A stretch of DNA of 64,000 nucleotides, taken from positions 1 to 64,000 of the forward strand of contig JAAYTD010000087.1 in the NCBI GenBank assembly GCA_012518115.1. Direction: 5' to 3'. The position numbers and the translations under genes were made by a program. This document shows, piece after piece, positions 52,181 through 61,619 of this stretch. The DNA is from Ignavibacteria bacterium. GTDB taxonomy: Bacteria; Bacteroidota; Ignavibacteria; Kapaibacteriales; UBA2268. Positions within the stretch are counted from its first letter, which is position 1; each line of letters opens with the position of its first letter. The notes under the pieces are model-generated. The model was not told the DNA's origin. It did not search any database and saw only the letters and a program-made list of their open reading frames with translations.

Positions 52181-52744
52181 TTATAAACTTTTAACTTGAT
52201 AGCTGCTGATTGCTAGCTTGTACACATCGTTTCCCGCAGAATCCACTGCTACAACAACTGGCAACTCCTTAACTTGCAATTTGCGTATTGCCTCAGTTCC
52301 CAAGTCATCGAATGCGATAACCTCTGCACTTAGAACACATTTTGCCATTAGTGCGGCAGCTCCACCAATAGCAGCAAAATAAACTCCTGTATGGGTTTTC
52401 ATTGCTTCAATAACTTCTGCACTACGCGTACCTTTTCCAATCATAACTTTTAGCCCCTCGGCTATAAGTGTTGGCGAATATGCATCCATTCTTCCACCCG
52501 TTGTGGGACCAACAGAACCGATTGGTTTTCCCGGCTTTGCCGGTGCCGGACCTGCGTAATATACAACCTGTCCTGTAAAATCAAAAGGCATTTGTTCACC
52601 ACGCTGAATCATCTCGTACAGCCGTTTGTGTGCAGCATCACGAGCTGTATAAATTGTACCCGAAATATAAACCATATCGCCTGCACGAAGTGAGCGGATA
52701 GTCTCGTCAGAAAATGGTGCTTGTAGTATCTTTTTATTACTCAT
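52181..52744 (-). CDS. Fumarase-type hydro-lyase, beta subunit (probable mesaconase)
   Basis: 187 residues from the ATG at 52744 (a TTG at 52753 is less likely). It is the C-terminal catalytic domain of class I [4Fe-4S] fumarases as a separate subunit: RSLRAGDMVYISGTIYTARDAAHKR, YYAGPAPAKPGKPIGSVGPT, TTGGRMDAYSP, GTRSAEVIEAM and FAAIGGAAALM. With the alpha subunit upstream it would hydrate fumarate or, in this operon, mesaconate to citramalate. The context suggests mesaconase but sequence alone does not separate the two. It lies in the GC-rich segment (57% in 52501-52560). Confidence 0.85.
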   Translation of the reverse strand: MSNKKILQAPFSDETIRSLRAGDMVYISGTIYTARDAAHKRLYEMIQRGEQMPFDFTGQVVYYAGPAPAKPGKPIGSVGPTTGGRMDAYSPTLIAEGLKVMIGKGTRSAEVIEAMKTHTGVYFAAIGGAAALMAKCVLSAEVIAFDDLGTEAIRKLQVKELPVVVAVDSAGNDVYKLAISSYQVKSL

Positions 52745-52791
52745 AGTTTTCAATTTTGTTGCGTAAAATAAAAGGTTGTCGGCTTTCTGTT

Positions 52792-53634
52792 TTATAGTTC
52801 GCCCTCAGCATGTCGGGTTGCGTGGCAACCGATATTAACAGATACAGGTAGCCCTGCAATATGTGTAGCATACGTCATAATATGAACACCTAATGCAGTA
52901 GTTGTTCCGCCAAATCCAGCTGGACCGATACCGAGTTTATTTATTTCGTCAAGTAGCTCTGCCTCTAAGTTGGCAAGTACAGGATCGGGATTTTTTGTAT
53001 TTAATGGTCTAAGTAGTGCTTTTTTGCTCATTAGTGCAGCTTTCTCCATAGTTCCGCCGATGCCGACACCAACAATAATAGGCGGACATGGGTTTCCACC
53101 AGCTACCGAAACTGTATTTATAACAAAACGCTTTATACCCTCAACTCCCTCGCTTGGTGTAAGCATTTTCAACGCGCTCTTGTTTTCACTGCCAAATCCC
53201 TTAGGCGACACGGTAATATGAAAAATATCTTCGGGAACAATTTCGTAATGGATAACGGCAGGTGTATTATCACCGGTATTTACGCGATCTATCGGGCTAC
53301 GTACCACCGATTTACGCAAATAGCCTTTCTCGTATCCTTGACGAACACCTTGATTAATAGCATCTTCTATAAAACCGCCCTCAATTTTTACGTTTTGTCC
53401 CATTTTAACGAAAACGACTGTTACTCCTGTATCTTGACACATAGGACTGCACTCATCACGAGCGATTTTAGCGTTTTCGATAAGTGTACTAAGAACGTTC
53501 TTGCCAAGTGGCGATTTTTCAGTTTCCAAACAGCTTTTAAATTTGTTGTTTATATCGTCGCTGATAACGCAACAAGCGTCGATACAAAGTTTTTCAACCA
53601 AATTTGTAATATCTGAAACTTTTATTATCTTCAT
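52792..53634 (-). CDS. Fumarase-type hydro-lyase, alpha subunit (probable mesaconase)
   Basis: 280 residues of the [4Fe-4S]-binding alpha subunit. The cluster cysteines are in [13 protein letters not shown] (first), [22 protein letters not shown] (second) and [12 protein letters not shown] (third, C-terminal). It has a 4-base ATGA overlap with the P-loop gene upstream and 47 bases to the beta subunit. It belongs to the same transcript as Mal, whose product mesaconate is the likely substrate. Confidence 0.9.
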   Translation of the reverse strand: MKIIKVSDITNLVEKLCIDACCVISDDINNKFKSCLETEKSPLGKNVLSTLIENAKIARDECSPMCQDTGVTVVFVKMGQNVKIEGGFIEDAINQGVRQGYEKGYLRKSVVRSPIDRVNTGDNTPAVIHYEIVPEDIFHITVSPKGFGSENKSALKMLTPSEGVEGIKRFVINTVSVAGGNPCPPIIVGVGIGGTMEKAALMSKKALLRPLNTKNPDPVLANLEAELLDEINKLGIGPAGFGGTTTALGVHIMTYATHIAGLPVSVNIGCHATRHAEGEL

Positions 53635-54575
53635 CTTAAACTTTTTCTGGTTAAGAAATAACGGGTATTTCGGTTTTCTAAATCTTCTGTGTAATTATCC
53701 ACAACACCTACCAGGCAATGTGTGTTAGTTGCGGAATCGTAAATAAAGCGTTTAACAAGTGCAAAGTTCTCAATCTCTGAAGTATTTTTCACATGAAAAC
53801 GCGATCCACTACAAGCTACAATTCTATCACCCAGCATAATATGATCTTCGTCATAGTACGAAATAGGCAAGTTACTTGCAAGTTTTTCGTCAATAAGGAG
53901 TTCCAGTTTTTCTAAATCTATATCTGGTTTCTTGTAGAATTTAATCACAAATCCGTTTCTAACATCGGAAAAGAAATATTCTCCTTCCTTGATATCAAAA
54001 GATTCATGAAGAACTTCTGTTGTAACTTCTTCGGCAGAATGTGCCATTTTTCGGTATTTAAGTGATTCATGCACAATCCTATAAACACTGTCTGGCTGAG
54101 GTCCGAAAAGACTTGGTCGAGTAACGATGATTTCTTCGCCGATACCTACAATAATATCTGCATTTCTGCCCAATGCTGGATACAAAAGATTGAAGTGTTC
54201 GATTACCACACGGCGATTTCGATCCAACAGAGAATTCACGTAGTCAACAATCTCGTACATTTGCGTAAACGCCATTTGAAAACGAATATCAATGTGAAAT
54301 GTGGTTGCCTCATCGACTTCCATCATTGAATTTCGCACTTGCAACATTTTACGCGGATTTACAATATCGTCATCATTAGATAGTTGCAAACCGGGAAACA
54401 TTCCTTTAATCAGTGACGACTTTCCTGCACCTGCATCGCCCACTATTGCTATAAGTTTATCGCTATAGTTTAGATGTCGATGTGAAATTTGTTCACCGAG
54501 AAACATAAGTCGCTCTTTTCCGCGTGGCGCGAAATATTGAGACGAAACCATATACTCTTGAATGAAGTTTCGCAT
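53631..54575 (-). CDS. P-loop protein with alanyl-tRNA-synthetase-like second domain
   Basis: 314 residues. Walker A is VGDAGAGKSSLIKGMFPG (residue ~46). Residues ~95-135 have an acidic VVIEHFNLLYPALGRN stretch like small kinases. The C-terminal half (residues ~190-300) resembles the additional AlaRS-related domain (VTTEVLHESFDIKEGEYFFS, ISYYDEDHIMLGDRIVACSGSR). I recall such proteins annotated as 'alanine-tRNA synthetase second additional domain' beside glutamate mutase genes. Its reaction is unknown. The stop overlaps the alpha hydratase start by 4 bases, so it is in the operon. Confidence 0.7.
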   Translation of the reverse strand: MRNFIQEYMVSSQYFAPRGKERLMFLGEQISHRHLNYSDKLIAIVGDAGAGKSSLIKGMFPGLQLSNDDDIVNPRKMLQVRNSMMEVDEATTFHIDIRFQMAFTQMYEIVDYVNSLLDRNRRVVIEHFNLLYPALGRNADIIVGIGEEIIVTRPSLFGPQPDSVYRIVHESLKYRKMAHSAEEVTTEVLHESFDIKEGEYFFSDVRNGFVIKFYKKPDIDLEKLELLIDEKLASNLPISYYDEDHIMLGDRIVACSGSRFHVKNTSEIENFALVKRFIYDSATNTHCLVGVVDNYTEDLENRNTRYFLTRKSLR

Positions 54576-54666
54576 AATTTTTATTTTAGTTTTTAGCCGT
54601 TAGCTGTTAGCTGATTAGCAAACACTTGGTTAATCAACTAATAGATAAAAGCCAATAGTTATTATT

Positions 54667-54984
54667 TTACATTTCAAACGTAAAGTTCATCAATGGAGCG
54701 TGCTGTTGTGCACCGTACACGTCAGTTTCGCCCAGTGCTCCCGAAGGAATAGGACGAACAATAGTAGTTTTTATCGCCTTTGCAGGGTCGAAATGTACCA
54801 CACCGATAATATCTGACTCGGACACATGATACAATGAAGCAAACATTTTTTCATTGAAAATTTTTGCTGCTTTTACACGTTCATACGTCTCAAAATCCTT
54901 AAAAATAACATCGAACGTCAACTCATAAGGACCTGAGTTTTTGCTTCTAATAACGGAAGCTATGTCTGTTAATTTATATTGCAT
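54667..54984 (-). CDS. DUF4387-family protein
   Basis: 105 residues from the ATG at 54984; a TTG at 55035 would add 17 residues and overlap the atuA-like stop. The family core starts at once: YKLTDIASVIRSKNSGPYEL, then TFDVIFKDFETYERVK, and HFDPAKAIKTTIVRPIPSGALGETDVYG. DUF4387 proteins usually sit next to, or are fused with, AtuA-like proteins, as here. Function is unknown. It is part of the methylaspartate operon. Confidence 0.82.
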   Translation of the reverse strand: MQYKLTDIASVIRSKNSGPYELTFDVIFKDFETYERVKAAKIFNEKMFASLYHVSESDIIGVVHFDPAKAIKTTIVRPIPSGALGETDVYGAQQHAPLMNFTFEM

Positions 54985-55031
54985 TTTTCTATTTTTTAAA
55001 GGTTGATATACAAAATTATTTAGAAAGACAC

Positions 55032-56390
55032 TCAAAACTTTATGTACTCTATCGGGAATAAGGTCTTAGGATCTTTTACTTTCATTAAGTGATAGACGTT
55101 AAACTCAAACACCTCTCCCATTTTCGCGTCAGATGGCGAGAACGGAAACGCCAAATTCCCTGCCGTAGCTATACGTCCCTCATATCCGAAATGAAGCATT
55201 GTACTGCGAGCAAATCCACAAATTGTATCGGCTTGCTCTTGCGTTGGTGCAACTGCTTCAATAATAATCAACAACTCATCACTTTTGCTATGCGGAGCAT
55301 CTGGAAACATTCCCATAACGCCGTTTCTTCCATAGACTTTAAAATCCAAGAAGAAATCTTTAATTCCGTATGTCTCAAAATTGTTTTTCACTCTATCTCT
55401 AACACTTTCAGTAATGCTATCGATTTTTGAAATCATAATCGGATCTTTTACTCCTGCACACGATATTGTTCTGTAACCCACGCGTTTAACTCCTTCTAAT
55501 TTCACAAAATACTCTTCGGTTGGCACAAAACGGCTTCCTGTAACGCGTACTTTGTTATCATCAATTTGTTCAAATTGCGATTCGTGCAGGTTAATTGCAC
55601 CACCGGGACCAGGTAAAACATATGGATTAGTTTTTTCATACAACGTATGTGCTGCAACCGAAAGCGTAGTACATTTACGCAAAGGCGATAGCGGTTCGAG
55701 TACAAAATCATTTTCGTGCAGATATCCAAACATACAATCGCTTCCGCTACCGGGCAACGCTGCAATAGCTGCACACTCCAAAATCTTACCTAAGTGAATA
55801 GCAAGTCCTTTGTTGAAACCGTTTTTAATAGCTAGTGCAGAAAATACAGATGGATCATAACTGCGTCCCGCAAGAATAACATCTGCTCCGTTTTCTAACG
55901 CTTCGATAAACGGTTCTTCTCCCATTTGTGCAACAATATGCACTGACTCGTCAATATCAGCTTCGGTAATTTGTGGAGCGGGTTTAAGAGGCGTTATATT
56001 TCCTTTTCGCAAGTTCTCTTTCACAAACTCCTTATCAAATTCCGATTGGATAACTGCCAATTTGAATGACAATTTTTTCTCACGCGCAATATCTTTTACA
56101 ATATTTAACGTAAGGTTTACGTGCGGACGCGCACCTGAGCCTCCCGCCGTACCAATGACTAGCGGAATTCCTGCTTCAATTGCGGCAGGAATCATAATTT
56201 CCAAATCGCGTTTAACTGAATTTGGGTCGGTAAACGATTTTCCTGCACCTAAATAATATGGTCCTGGGTCAGTTGAACCCGCATCTACCGCTATTACGTG
56301 CGGTTTACGTTTCATTCCCTCTACAAACGACTCCATCGGAAATCCGTATCCGAGAATGGCTGTGGGGGATAATATTCTTAATTCTTTCAT
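55032..56390 (-). CDS. AtuA-like protein (acyclic terpene utilisation family)
   Basis: 452 residues from the ATG at 56390 (a TTG at 56447 would add 19). It begins KELRILSPTAILGYGFPMES, the family's usual start, followed by VDAGSTDPGPYYLGAGKSFT, VIGTAGGSGARPHV and GADVILAGRSYDPSVFSALA. The family was named for terpene degradation in Pseudomonas, but most members lie beside DUF4387 in other operons with no assigned reaction. Between Mal and the hydratase it may act on, or chaperone a step of, mesaconate or citramalate handling, which is inference only. Confidence 0.85.
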   Translation of the reverse strand: MKELRILSPTAILGYGFPMESFVEGMKRKPHVIAVDAGSTDPGPYYLGAGKSFTDPNSVKRDLEIMIPAAIEAGIPLVIGTAGGSGARPHVNLTLNIVKDIAREKKLSFKLAVIQSEFDKEFVKENLRKGNITPLKPAPQITEADIDESVHIVAQMGEEPFIEALENGADVILAGRSYDPSVFSALAIKNGFNKGLAIHLGKILECAAIAALPGSGSDCMFGYLHENDFVLEPLSPLRKCTTLSVAAHTLYEKTNPYVLPGPGGAINLHESQFEQIDDNKVRVTGSRFVPTEEYFVKLEGVKRVGYRTISCAGVKDPIMISKIDSITESVRDRVKNNFETYGIKDFFLDFKVYGRNGVMGMFPDAPHSKSDELLIIIEAVAPTQEQADTICGFARSTMLHFGYEGRIATAGNLAFPFSPSDAKMGEVFEFNVYHLMKVKDPKTLFPIEYIKF

Positions 56391-56450
56391 CTTTAATGTT
56401 TTAGCTATATTCTTTTGAGATAAATATAATCTTGACTTCAACGCCAATAA

Positions 56451-57689
56451 TTAACGACAAAGTGCAAGAATTCTACTCATTTCGTTATATACAATCATAT
56501 ATCCTTCGTCAACGCCCATGCCGGGTTTAGCAAGATATTGAACTGGCGATGTTGCCATAGCAATATGTGCACAAACTTCAGCTGAGCGATTAGTTTCATT
56601 ACAAGTTCCACCAAGATAAGCACCCATTTCGTGTTCTTTGCAATATAGAACAGCTTCGATGGTGTTGTTAATACCTCCAAGGTCTGGTGTTTTAATTTGC
56701 GCCATGTGTCCAGCTTTGTGTGCCGAGAAATCAATCACATCTTGCAATGTGTTACACCACTCGTCAGCAACAATCTCTGCCTTAATTCCTTTTTCCTCCA
56801 TCTTTATGCGGATAGTGCGTAGCGCATCTATTTGAGCAGTTTTTTCGCCCATATCAACAGGACCTTCAACACGGAGACGGAACGGTTTAGCAAGTTGTTC
56901 AAGCTCTCCTATATAATTTGCAATAGCCTCGAAATCATTATTGAAAACAAGTCCTAACGTACCATAAACGTCAATGTGGATTGTTGGATTATAGCTTTCG
57001 AATGGTTTTAGTTTCAATATTCTGTCGTTCAACCATTTGATATAATCTTTGATTTTTTCACCTTTTAACCCAACTTTGGTTTCAACATGATTGAAGAGCG
57101 CGTGTGGCAATACATCAGCACCTTTCATAATCATTTTGTCGGCGTTAAGATAACGGTCATCTCCCGATTGCGAGAAAATAGGAATAATATTTTTTGATAT
57201 TTTAGTTCCGTACTCTTCTGCAATCACTTGTGCCATTATTTTGCCTTTGCTCTTTGCAACTGCATCTAAGCAAGCTTGCGATACACCGTAGCGAATGGCA
57301 GTGTGAAATACTTTCCCTGTGTCGGGATTAATTCCTTTATCCACTAAATCAGCCATTTGGCGGAACGTAGTAATCTCTTTCCCTACGTAAAGCGGTGCGA
57401 TATGTTTTTCAATGATAGGAATAAAATTCTCTGCAAGGAAAAGCGGATCGCGACCACCTGCTCCAGAATACTGAACAGCAGCACAATCGCCATGAGCTAG
57501 CGCTCCATTTTCAAGAACAAAAATAACCGAGATAGATTCTCCGGCTTGTCGCACCGATGTAAATCCAGGTGTTACTGGATCTCCTACATAAAATGCACCA
57601 TCGTTTTTAGCTCCTTGTTTAATGGCTTTTTGATCATCAAAGAAAAAGCCTGTTTTGCCGGGAGCACATATAAGTTTTGTAATCTTCAT
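56451..57689 (-). CDS. mal: Methylaspartate ammonia-lyase
   Basis: Enolase-superfamily enzyme that removes ammonia from (2S,3S)-3-methylaspartate to give mesaconate. It has 412 residues from the ATG at 57689; a TTG upstream is not needed. Blocks seen: ITKLICAPGKTGFFFDDQKAIKQGA, GDCAAVQYSGAGGRDPLF, HIDVYGTLGLVF, RVEGPVDMG, AEIVADEWCNT (metal ligands), the catalytic Lys in AQIKTPDLGGINNTIEA and GTCNETNRSAEV. It follows glmE after 95 bases. Confidence 0.96.
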   Translation of the reverse strand: MKITKLICAPGKTGFFFDDQKAIKQGAKNDGAFYVGDPVTPGFTSVRQAGESISVIFVLENGALAHGDCAAVQYSGAGGRDPLFLAENFIPIIEKHIAPLYVGKEITTFRQMADLVDKGINPDTGKVFHTAIRYGVSQACLDAVAKSKGKIMAQVIAEEYGTKISKNIIPIFSQSGDDRYLNADKMIMKGADVLPHALFNHVETKVGLKGEKIKDYIKWLNDRILKLKPFESYNPTIHIDVYGTLGLVFNNDFEAIANYIGELEQLAKPFRLRVEGPVDMGEKTAQIDALRTIRIKMEEKGIKAEIVADEWCNTLQDVIDFSAHKAGHMAQIKTPDLGGINNTIEAVLYCKEHEMGAYLGGTCNETNRSAEVCAHIAMATSPVQYLAKPGMGVDEGYMIVYNEMSRILALCR

Positions 57690-57784
57690 ATATTTATCAT
57701 TATTTAGTTTAAAGTAGGGGCATAATGCATTACACCCGTACAAAAAAATATAATTTTCAAAATATCAGTCAGTTCCTAGTTTGC

Positions 57785-59236
57785 TTACTTTGGACGTCCT
57801 ACAAGAAATCCTTTGCCTATAGCATACACATCATCAATAACCATTTGGAAACTAACTTGGCGTTTTTCGTATTTAGCACGTTCCTCTAATTTTTGACGAT
57901 GGAAATCAATAAGGTCTTGTGTGAAAGGCATATTTCCTATTTCTAAGAAACGAACAGCTCCAACATTATCACGGGCAGGCATAACTTTTCCTGCATTATA
58001 GCGACTTGGTGCAAACGGAATATCTAACACGCCTGCTTCAAAAGCTGCAACAGTTCCAATAGCATAATCGCCTTTACCTAACTCTTCTACTTTTTCCAAA
58101 ATGCAACGCATCTCTTTCATAATAACTTCACTTTCAGCGATTACCGCAGGAATAGAACGGAAATCCTGATCTTTCAGCATTGAAACCAATTGTTTTGTAG
58201 CGCGTAACCCTGCTGCATTGGCTTCTTTGGTGGGAACACCCATAGCTTCGTGTGGAGTTTTAACAATCACTTTAGTAGCTTTTGCAAGCACAGCAGCAGC
58301 AGCTCCCCATGAAATTACACCGAAAGCTTTAGCTTCATCTTGTGGAAAACCGCCCATCCATTGATGAAAAACGGTAGTAATACGCACATCTTTGAAACCA
58401 AATTTATCAAGATATTCACGAGCAAGCATACCTAACGAACGAATAGCGGCAACGTCTTGAATAAGGTTTCCGCATTGTCCGTAACCTACTGTAATATCTT
58501 TTACGCCTTGCGCGGCAGCCAACAATGCTTCGATGATAGCGACAGAGTTGGAAATACAAGGAGAAATAAGCGTTCCTGTTAGCGGACCAAACGGCTCGCG
58601 ATTAATAGAAACTCCTGCTTCTTCGTATAATCCAACCAATCGGTCGGTATATTGCCAGTACGCAATTGTTTTTTCAATGGAGTGAGCTTTTGAATATGGT
58701 ATATTATAGGAAATTCCGCCACCCTCGTATGATGTAAATCCTCCAGCAATGCTTATTTCTGTAAGCAAGCGGGCATCGGGTGTTCCGTGACGTACCTGAA
58801 CAGGATTTTTAAGTACCGAGGTTACTTGACGACAAATATCTACTCCATAGTTTACAATAGGAAAGCCGTTAAGCATGGAGCGTCCTGTCTCTTTACTTCT
58901 CTCAATCCCCGTTTCAGCCTCATTGTAGCGATTTAAACGAGTATAGCTGTCAACCGTTGTTGGAAGCAGGTCAGCCTCACCTTCTGTTTCGAGAAAGTTT
59001 AACAGTTTGATATGCTCGTCGAAAAGAGCAACACCTGCACGTGGCTGAATAAGTGTAATGCCATCGGCAACGGCTTTAGAAAGTTTTTCTCCAAAACGTT
59101 TTTCTGTTGGAATCGATTTTTGGTAGGCAACAGCTTCATCAAAATTAACACCTTTGCCGGTGTGCCAGTGCCCGAGAACTTCTTTGCGCTCAGCAAAGAA
59201 TGTATCGTCTGAAAGTTTTTGATTTTTTATTTGCAT
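57785..59236 (-). CDS. glmE: Glutamate mutase (methylaspartate mutase) epsilon subunit
   Basis: Large catalytic subunit of the B12-dependent mutase that turns L-glutamate into (2S,3S)-3-methylaspartate; 483 residues, the family length. N-terminal [48 protein letters not shown] and [12 protein letters not shown] are typical. Also [16 protein letters not shown] and [20 protein letters not shown]. It forms a complex with GlmS, encoded 1.5 kb upstream in the same operon. Confidence 0.97.
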   Translation of the reverse strand: MQIKNQKLSDDTFFAERKEVLGHWHTGKGVNFDEAVAYQKSIPTEKRFGEKLSKAVADGITLIQPRAGVALFDEHIKLLNFLETEGEADLLPTTVDSYTRLNRYNEAETGIERSKETGRSMLNGFPIVNYGVDICRQVTSVLKNPVQVRHGTPDARLLTEISIAGGFTSYEGGGISYNIPYSKAHSIEKTIAYWQYTDRLVGLYEEAGVSINREPFGPLTGTLISPCISNSVAIIEALLAAAQGVKDITVGYGQCGNLIQDVAAIRSLGMLAREYLDKFGFKDVRITTVFHQWMGGFPQDEAKAFGVISWGAAAAVLAKATKVIVKTPHEAMGVPTKEANAAGLRATKQLVSMLKDQDFRSIPAVIAESEVIMKEMRCILEKVEELGKGDYAIGTVAAFEAGVLDIPFAPSRYNAGKVMPARDNVGAVRFLEIGNMPFTQDLIDFHRQKLEERAKYEKRQVSFQMVIDDVYAIGKGFLVGRPK

Positions 59237-59258
59237 TATTTTAAGTTATTTATTCTAC

Positions 59259-60644
59259 TTATATTAATTGCTTGACCTCTTTTTTCATCAATTCTAATGC
59301 CAATTCTGGATATGCCGAACTCAGCAAACCCATAGAGGCAAATATATACTTCTTATCAATTAAGTAATCAGGATTTTTTGGTTTTGCGTATACGAAATCG
59401 TCTGCTTGAAGTTTAGCTCCTTCCAAAATGTATTTTGGATTTTCAGCATTAATTATAGCTCCGCCAATTCCAATTACAAATGGCACAACCGATAAATCTT
59501 TCCCTGTAAGCGAAAACACCTGCCCGAAAGGCGTATATGCCGGCTGATAAACTCCCACGTGGCGTTCCACAGCAATTTTTACAGCTCCACGCGCTAGCGC
59601 CTCTTCTATTTTCTGTTCCGCAGACTGAGGGTTAGCCAACGTGCTGGGATTTGCGCTACACGTTTTTACCCAAGTTGAAATATCTGCTGGTTGTAAGCCA
59701 ATTTCTTCTGCAAGAAATTCTAAATCAAGCTCATCAGCGAGAGAAGATAAACTATAACGCATTCCCAAATCACCTTCAACAGTGCGTTTACTAAATGGTT
59801 CGGGCAATCCTTTAATAATTACGTTTTCTATTGTTGGCTTTCCGTCAGCAATGGAATATATGTCAGTAGTAGCTCCGCCTATATCCACGGCAAGCAAATC
59901 GCCTATCCCGCCTGTATGTTTTGTTCCTTTACTTAATAGTTCGCACCCGTTCAGCACAGCTAGTGGCGTTGGGATTATATCGGATTTACACATTTTTTGA
60001 ATGCGACTCAACCCTTTTGCCTCTATTATTCGGCTGATAAACAGTTCCTTGATTTTTTGCCTTGCTGGTTCAATGTTAAGTTTATTGAATTCGGGCATCA
60101 CGTTTTCTGTTATTTCAAACGATTTTCCCGATGCTTCATAAATCTCTCTAAGTTCGAACGATGCACTTTTGTTCCCTGCTACGATAGTTGTAAACGGACG
60201 GTCAACCTGACATAAACGGCAAGCATTGGCAAGTATAACCTCTTTGTTTCCGCCATCAGTTCCGCCACACAACAATACCAAATCGGGATTGATTTCGTTA
60301 ATTTCACTCTGTTCAGCTTCCGATATTTCAAAAGCATACGTTTTTACCACTTTCGCTCCGGCACTTGCAGCAGCAAGTTTTGCCGCTTTTGCAGTAAGTT
60401 CGGGAACAAGCCCCAAAGCCACCATTTTTAGTCCGCCAGCAGCACTGCTACAGCAAAGGAGCTCGTCATATTTGAACGGCCCAACTTTCTCCTCAAGTTT
60501 GGAAAATGCAGACATAAAGCCCTCCATCACATCGGTTTCGATGGTGGTAAATGCAGCTGACGTGGCAATAATTTTCTTTGCAACTGCGTCAATTGCCGTT
60601 AGCTTGGTGTATGTGCTTCCTATATCTGCTGTAAGGATATTCAT
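59259..60644 (-). CDS. glmL: Glutamate mutase reactivation/chaperone protein GlmL (MutL)
   Basis: 461-residue actin-fold ATPase encoded with glutamate mutases and thought to reactivate the enzyme after loss of cobalamin. It begins ILTADIGSTYTKLTAIDAVA (phosphate 1 motif), with VLLCGGTDGGNKE, LLAVDIGGATTDIYSIADG (phosphate 2) and FVIGIGGAI near the C-terminus. The usual gene order glmS-glmL-glmE is kept. A terminator-like hairpin lies between glmS and this gene. Confidence 0.95.
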   Translation of the reverse strand: MNILTADIGSTYTKLTAIDAVAKKIIATSAAFTTIETDVMEGFMSAFSKLEEKVGPFKYDELLCCSSAAGGLKMVALGLVPELTAKAAKLAAASAGAKVVKTYAFEISEAEQSEINEINPDLVLLCGGTDGGNKEVILANACRLCQVDRPFTTIVAGNKSASFELREIYEASGKSFEITENVMPEFNKLNIEPARQKIKELFISRIIEAKGLSRIQKMCKSDIIPTPLAVLNGCELLSKGTKHTGGIGDLLAVDIGGATTDIYSIADGKPTIENVIIKGLPEPFSKRTVEGDLGMRYSLSSLADELDLEFLAEEIGLQPADISTWVKTCSANPSTLANPQSAEQKIEEALARGAVKIAVERHVGVYQPAYTPFGQVFSLTGKDLSVVPFVIGIGGAIINAENPKYILEGAKLQADDFVYAKPKNPDYLIDKKYIFASMGLLSSAYPELALELMKKEVKQLI

Positions 60645-60690
60645 AATATCTACTTAAAATTATTCACTTCTCGCGCACTCTGGCTACGTC

Positions 60691-60728
60691 AAAAAAAGTT
60701 GTATAGCTAACATAGTCAGCAATACAAC
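60691..60728 (-). terminator. Terminator-like hairpin between glmS and glmL
   Basis: On the minus strand GTTGTAT (60728-60722) pairs with ATACAAC (60704-60698), with a further 3-bp GCT/AGC segment beyond a mismatch and a 9-base loop. Seven T follow (60697-60691). It lies inside the operon after the first gene, so it would reduce, not abolish, downstream transcription. Confidence 0.7.
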
Positions 60729-60765
60729 ATAATTATCTGTGAATTACAACTAACTTTCTATCTAG

Positions 60766-61176
60766 TTATAATCCAAGAATTTCATTTAAATCTGCAATAC
60801 TTGTTTCTACGGAAGTTCCAGGAGGATAAACACGTGTAAACCCCATATCGAGAAATCGTTTTTCGACATCTTCAAAATTCTGTTTCCCAACTACAAGATT
60901 TCCACCTGCCAAAAGCGGAATGTCTTTCAATCCGGCTTCATCACATTTTTGACGCAAACCATTACAGTCAATTTCACCGTGTCCGTATAGCGAAGAAACC
61001 AAAATAGCATCGGCGTTAGTTTCCAATGCTGCTTCGATGTACTCTTCTTGCGATACCATCACTCCTAAATTAATAACTTTAAATCCGGCTTGCTCTAAAG
61101 CATAAGCTAGAATTTTATTTCCTACAGCGTGAACATCTGCACCTATCACGCCAGTTACAATTGTCTTTCCGTTCAT
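60766..61176 (-). CDS. glmS: Glutamate mutase sigma subunit (cobalamin-binding)
   Basis: 136 residues, the normal size for the B12-binding small subunit. The cobalamin signature is [11 protein letters not shown], with the axial-ligand histidine H16, followed by [28 protein letters not shown] (the S-x-L motif) and [12 protein letters not shown] (GG motif). It pairs with GlmE. It is the first gene of the operon, with a promoter candidate about 140 bases upstream. Confidence 0.97.
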   Translation of the reverse strand: MNGKTIVTGVIGADVHAVGNKILAYALEQAGFKVINLGVMVSQEEYIEAALETNADAILVSSLYGHGEIDCNGLRQKCDEAGLKDIPLLAGGNLVVGKQNFEDVEKRFLDMGFTRVYPPGTSVETSIADLNEILGL

Positions 61177-61314
61177 TGTGGTCTCATCATTAAAATTAAG
61201 TACAAATTTAGCTGTTTTTTATACAAAAAAAATTATAATATGACGAAAAAATACTTATTTTTCTAAATTAAAAATTAACAAAATATTTAAATATAACACA
61301 TATTTAAAGTGGTA

Positions 61315-61345
61315 CAAAAATAAACAAAAAAAGTGATATAACCAA
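61315..61345 (-). promoter_or_regulatory. Promoter candidate for the methylaspartate operon
   Basis: Minus strand: TTG (61345-61343), exactly 20 bases, TATTTTTG (61322-61315). The leader to glmS would be about 130 nt and shows no cobalamin riboswitch. It overlaps the terminator hairpin at 61324-61361. Confidence 0.5.
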
Positions 61346-61361
61346 AAGATAATATCACTTT
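61324..61361 (-). terminator. Terminator of the gatA-pdxJ-glycerophosphodiesterase run
   Basis: AAAGTGATAT (61330-61339) pairs with ATATCACTTT (61352-61361); on the minus strand TTTTTGTTT follows. It ends transcription arriving from 61620 upwards. Confidence 0.75.
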
Positions 61362-61432
61362 GTGAAAAACTAGACTAGAAAAGTAGGCGGAGTTAATACC
61401 AAGTTGAATAATATATTAGTTCGTTTTTATTG

Positions 61433-61592
61433 TCTGACCTGTGATTTTTGTGGTTTATATGATTGGTATGATGTCTAAAAATTCCACTTTCCTAAAGGTT
61501 AGATACAAATTCCCCTTCGGGACGAAGGGGTGGCAAACGAAGTTTGACGGGGTAGTCAATTAATAAAATTAACAACAAACCCCGTAGGGGTG
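61433..61592. repeat. Dispersed palindromic repeat copy
   Basis: Begins CTGACCTGTGATTTTTGTGG (like 38976), then CCCCTTCGGGACGAAGGGG, then GGCAAACGAAGTTTGACGGGG and AACCCCGTAGGGGT. Modules match the copies at 771, 26723, 38976 and 45981 in various orientations. Together with the two signals at 61315-61361 it fills the 443-base gap upstream of glmS; the rest is AT-rich. Confidence 0.85.
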
Positions 61593-61619
61593 ATATAATA
61601 CTACATTTAGTACAAATTG

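Noticed and set aside
55552-55797. Antisense ORFs inside the methylaspartate operon (also at 53218, 56638, 59997, 60226)
   Set aside because: They are shadows on the opposite strand of strongly supported genes, favoured by higher G+C.
61177-61315. Cobalamin riboswitch before the B12-dependent mutase genes
   Set aside because: The leader is AT-rich and only about 130 nt, with no B12-box-like conserved segment that I can find.
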